From an uncultured Bacteroidota bacterium (lineage in GTDB: Bacteria; Bacteroidota; Bacteroidia; Bacteroidales; F082): a DNA stretch of 35,175 nucleotides. Both the position numbers and the translations under genes were made by a program. Under the pieces are notes generated by a model that ran no database searches, was not told the DNA's origin, and was given only the letters and a program-made list of their open reading frames with translations. Positions 35,121-35,175 of this stretch are shown piece after piece; the first letter of the stretch is position 1; each line of letters opens with the position of its first letter. The stretch lies in assembly GCA_937912115.1 (NCBI GenBank), contig CALDOI010000064.1:1-35175 (forward strand). Reading direction: 5' to 3'.

Positions 35121-35175
35121 ATTGATTATTGATTATTGATTATTGATTATTGATTATTGATTATTGATTATTGAT
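35121..35175. repeat. Heptamer tandem repeat (ATTGATT) running to the window edge
   Basis: Seven perfect copies of ATTGATT plus six bases of an eighth continue to the last base, so the array is cut by the window and its full length is unknown. It lies about 100 bp after the SprT-like stop and is non-coding as far as seen. Confidence 0.9.

Noticed and set aside
35121-35175. CRISPR array
   Set aside because: The units are seven bases, contiguous, and have no spacers.

Overview
The window is a chromosomal segment of a Bacteroidota bacterium, most likely of the Bacteroidales/Marinilabiliales kind. Four things point there: three proteins end in type IX secretion system (T9SS, type A) sorting domains; upstream regions repeatedly carry the Bacteroidota -7 element TAnnTTTG with almost no Shine-Dalgarno sequences; the ATP synthase beta and short epsilon genes stand alone as an atpD-atpC pair; and ileS, a zinc-less DksA-like gene and lspA lie in series. 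The sequence is AT-rich. No tRNA, rRNA, CRISPR array, transposase or phage gene was seen.

Layout. 1-11.6 kb: two tandem, related giant T9SS surface proteins. The first is intact (1473 aa). The second (2208 codons) is split by one in-frame TAA exactly where its paralogue has a Glu codon. Both genes share a 28-bp motif about 80 bp upstream of the start. 11.6-15.4 kb: a TPR lipoprotein, the convergent atpD-atpC pair, and an unrecognised 173-aa gene. 15.5-20.1 kb: ileS (type-2-like, with a GxHH form of the HIGH motif), dksA-like and lspA. 20.2-22.6 kb: debris of a small secreted-protein gene, then a LruC/DUF4114-type lipoprotein. 22.8-25.4 kb: a U32 family protein (TrhP/RlhA-like) meeting a T9SS-exported SGNH hydrolase tail to tail. 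25.9-28.6 kb: tspO with a 34-codon photolyase stump behind it, then the mlaE-mlaF-cvpA cluster on the minus strand. 28.7-34.2 kb: a small lipoprotein, a GT-C/GT39-like membrane glycosyltransferase and a TonB-dependent receptor-like outer membrane protein. 34.4-35.0 kb: a SprT-like metalloprotein gene, followed by an ATTGATT heptamer tandem repeat running to the window edge.

How they work together. Most of the window is housekeeping (translation, lipoprotein maturation, ATP synthesis, lipid transport) mixed with cell-surface genes: adhesin-like multidomain proteins, lipoproteins, an exported esterase-like enzyme and an outer membrane receptor. LspA would mature the three lipoproteins seen here. 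The T9SS cargo depends on Por/Spr machinery outside the window. Intergenic regions hold several palindromic repeat families and at least three gene relics, so the accessory parts are decaying. I see no convincing new multigene system. The most distinctive observations are the nonsense-split surface protein with its shared upstream motif, the GxHH active site of IleRS, and the photolyase stump.
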